The notes under the pieces were generated by a model that was given only the letters and a program-made list of their open reading frames with translations, made no database searches and was not told the origin of the DNA. From the NCBI GenBank assembly GCA_945980015.1, contig CAMFQI010000080.1:1-6287 (forward strand): a stretch of 6,287 bases of DNA. The letters run 5' to 3'. This document shows, in pieces, positions 5,882 to 6,287 of this stretch. The first letter of the stretch is position 1; the number at the start of each line of letters is the position of its first letter. The translations under genes were made by a program, and so were the position numbers. The DNA comes from an uncultured Eubacterium sp. GTDB taxonomy: Bacteria; Bacillota; Clostridia; Oscillospirales; Acutalibacteraceae.

Positions 5882-6287
5882 ATGAAAAAGGTGCATAAAA
5901 TATCAATCGGCGTTATTGCATTTTTGCTTGTAGGTGCAATCATTGTAGGGGCGTTTTTTGATGACATTTTCAGGGACACGGCGTGGTTTATCGAAAAATC
6001 ACTGACAGCCGAAGCAACGCTGAAAATTAAGGATGATGAAAACGGCGAAGTGCTTGACGGCTTTGGCACATCTGCTTGCTGGTGGTCGCAGCTTGCGGGA
6101 AACAGCGAATACGCCGAGGAAACGGCAAAGCTTCTTTACAGTAAAGAGGGCTTGGGGCTTAATATTTACCGTTATAATATCGGTGCCGGCTCTGCCGACA
6201 ATCCGAATTCTTCAATATCAAATCCGTGGCGCAAAACGGAGAGCTTTTATGTTTTTAACGAGGAAACAGGCGAGTACGAATACGATT
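5882..6287 (+). CDS. GH30-type (PF14587-like) glycoside hydrolase with N-terminal membrane anchor, 5' part only
   Basis: The reading frame is open from the ATG at 5882 to the window end (135 codons), with AAGGAG at 5869-5874, seven bases before the ATG. The N-terminus MKKVHK plus a hydrophobic stretch at about residues 8-26 is a signal peptide or signal anchor without a lipoprotein Cys, so the enzyme should act at or outside the cell surface. The mature part begins with DGFGTSACWWSQLAG (59-73), then EGLGLNIYRYNIGAGSADNP (89-108) and NPWRKTESF (114-122). These match the beginning of the catalytic barrel in GH30-type beta-glycosidases of the endo-beta-1,6-galactanase-like O-glycosyl hydrolase group. 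The catalytic glutamates lie beyond the window, so activity and completeness cannot be judged. It diverges from the sulfoquinovosidase operon and has its own promoter, so a link to SQ metabolism is not implied. Substrate is unknown; a plant or host beta-glycan is a reasonable guess. Confidence 0.78.
   Translation, partial: MKKVHKISIGVIAFLLVGAIIVGAFFDDIFRDTAWFIEKSLTAEATLKIKDDENGEVLDGFGTSACWWSQLAGNSEYAEETAKLLYSKEGLGLNIYRYNIGAGSADNPNSSISNPWRKTESFYVFNEETGEYEYD

Noticed and set aside
5800..6069. Minus-strand open frame of 89 codons with a hydrophobic, Ser/Pro-rich product
   Set aside because: It lies antisense to the GH30-type gene, has no ribosome site that I can see, and its low-complexity product is what an antisense frame of a coding region gives. 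The plus-strand frame has a good ribosome site and recognisable family motifs.
1..6287. CRISPR arrays, tRNA or rRNA genes, insertion sequences, attachment sites, riboswitches, intrinsic terminators
   Set aside because: I looked and saw no regularly spaced repeats, no cloverleaf-like or rRNA stretch, no transposase or terminal repeats, and no GC-rich hairpin followed by a T run. Genes are contiguous, and the only non-coding stretch over 100 bases is the divergent spacer, already described.

Overview
This window most likely comes from the chromosome of a low-to-mid GC anaerobic Firmicute (class Clostridia, probably a gut Lachnospiraceae or Oscillospiraceae relative). That placement is inferred from purine-rich AAGGAG-type ribosome binding sites, tight gene packing, a consensus sigma-A promoter and the pathway found. 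No rRNA or taxonomic marker is present, so it stays tentative.

Positions 1-5678 hold a tightly packed minus-strand operon. In order of transcription it encodes a GH31 sulfoquinovosidase (5678-3681), an FSA/TalC-type transaldolase (3669-2983), a YihU-like short beta-hydroxyacid dehydrogenase (2969-2112), a DUF4867/cupin-like protein (2119-1448), an L-fucose/L-arabinose isomerase-fold protein (1436-96) and the first 28 codons of a TauE/SafE-type membrane exporter (86-1, running off the window). Gaps between genes are 9-13 nt, or an 8-nt overlap, so the genes are very probably one transcript. A divergent spacer (5679-5881) carries a near-consensus promoter for this operon, a palindrome over its -35 box, and a weaker plus-strand promoter. 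The plus strand then starts a membrane-anchored GH30-type glycosidase (5882 to the window end, partial).

Together the minus-strand genes fit the sulfoglycolytic transaldolase (sulfo-TAL/SFT) pathway known from Firmicutes. Sulfoquinovosidase frees sulfoquinovose (SQ) from sulfoquinovosyl glycerol, an isomerase makes 6-deoxy-6-sulfofructose (SF), and the transaldolase moves the C3 ketol unit to a phosphosugar aldehyde and releases 3-sulfolactaldehyde (SLA). The dehydrogenase reduces SLA to 2,3-dihydroxypropane-1-sulfonate (DHPS), which the TauE-like protein could export. The assignment rests on the combination of families and on active-site residues read directly from the translations. The pathway type is known. 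The points worth following are the two candidate isomerases in one operon, loss of the phosphate-binding residues in the transaldolase, an apparent Arg-to-Gln change at a sulfonate-binding position of the GH31 enzyme, and the absence of a sugar importer or regulator within the window.
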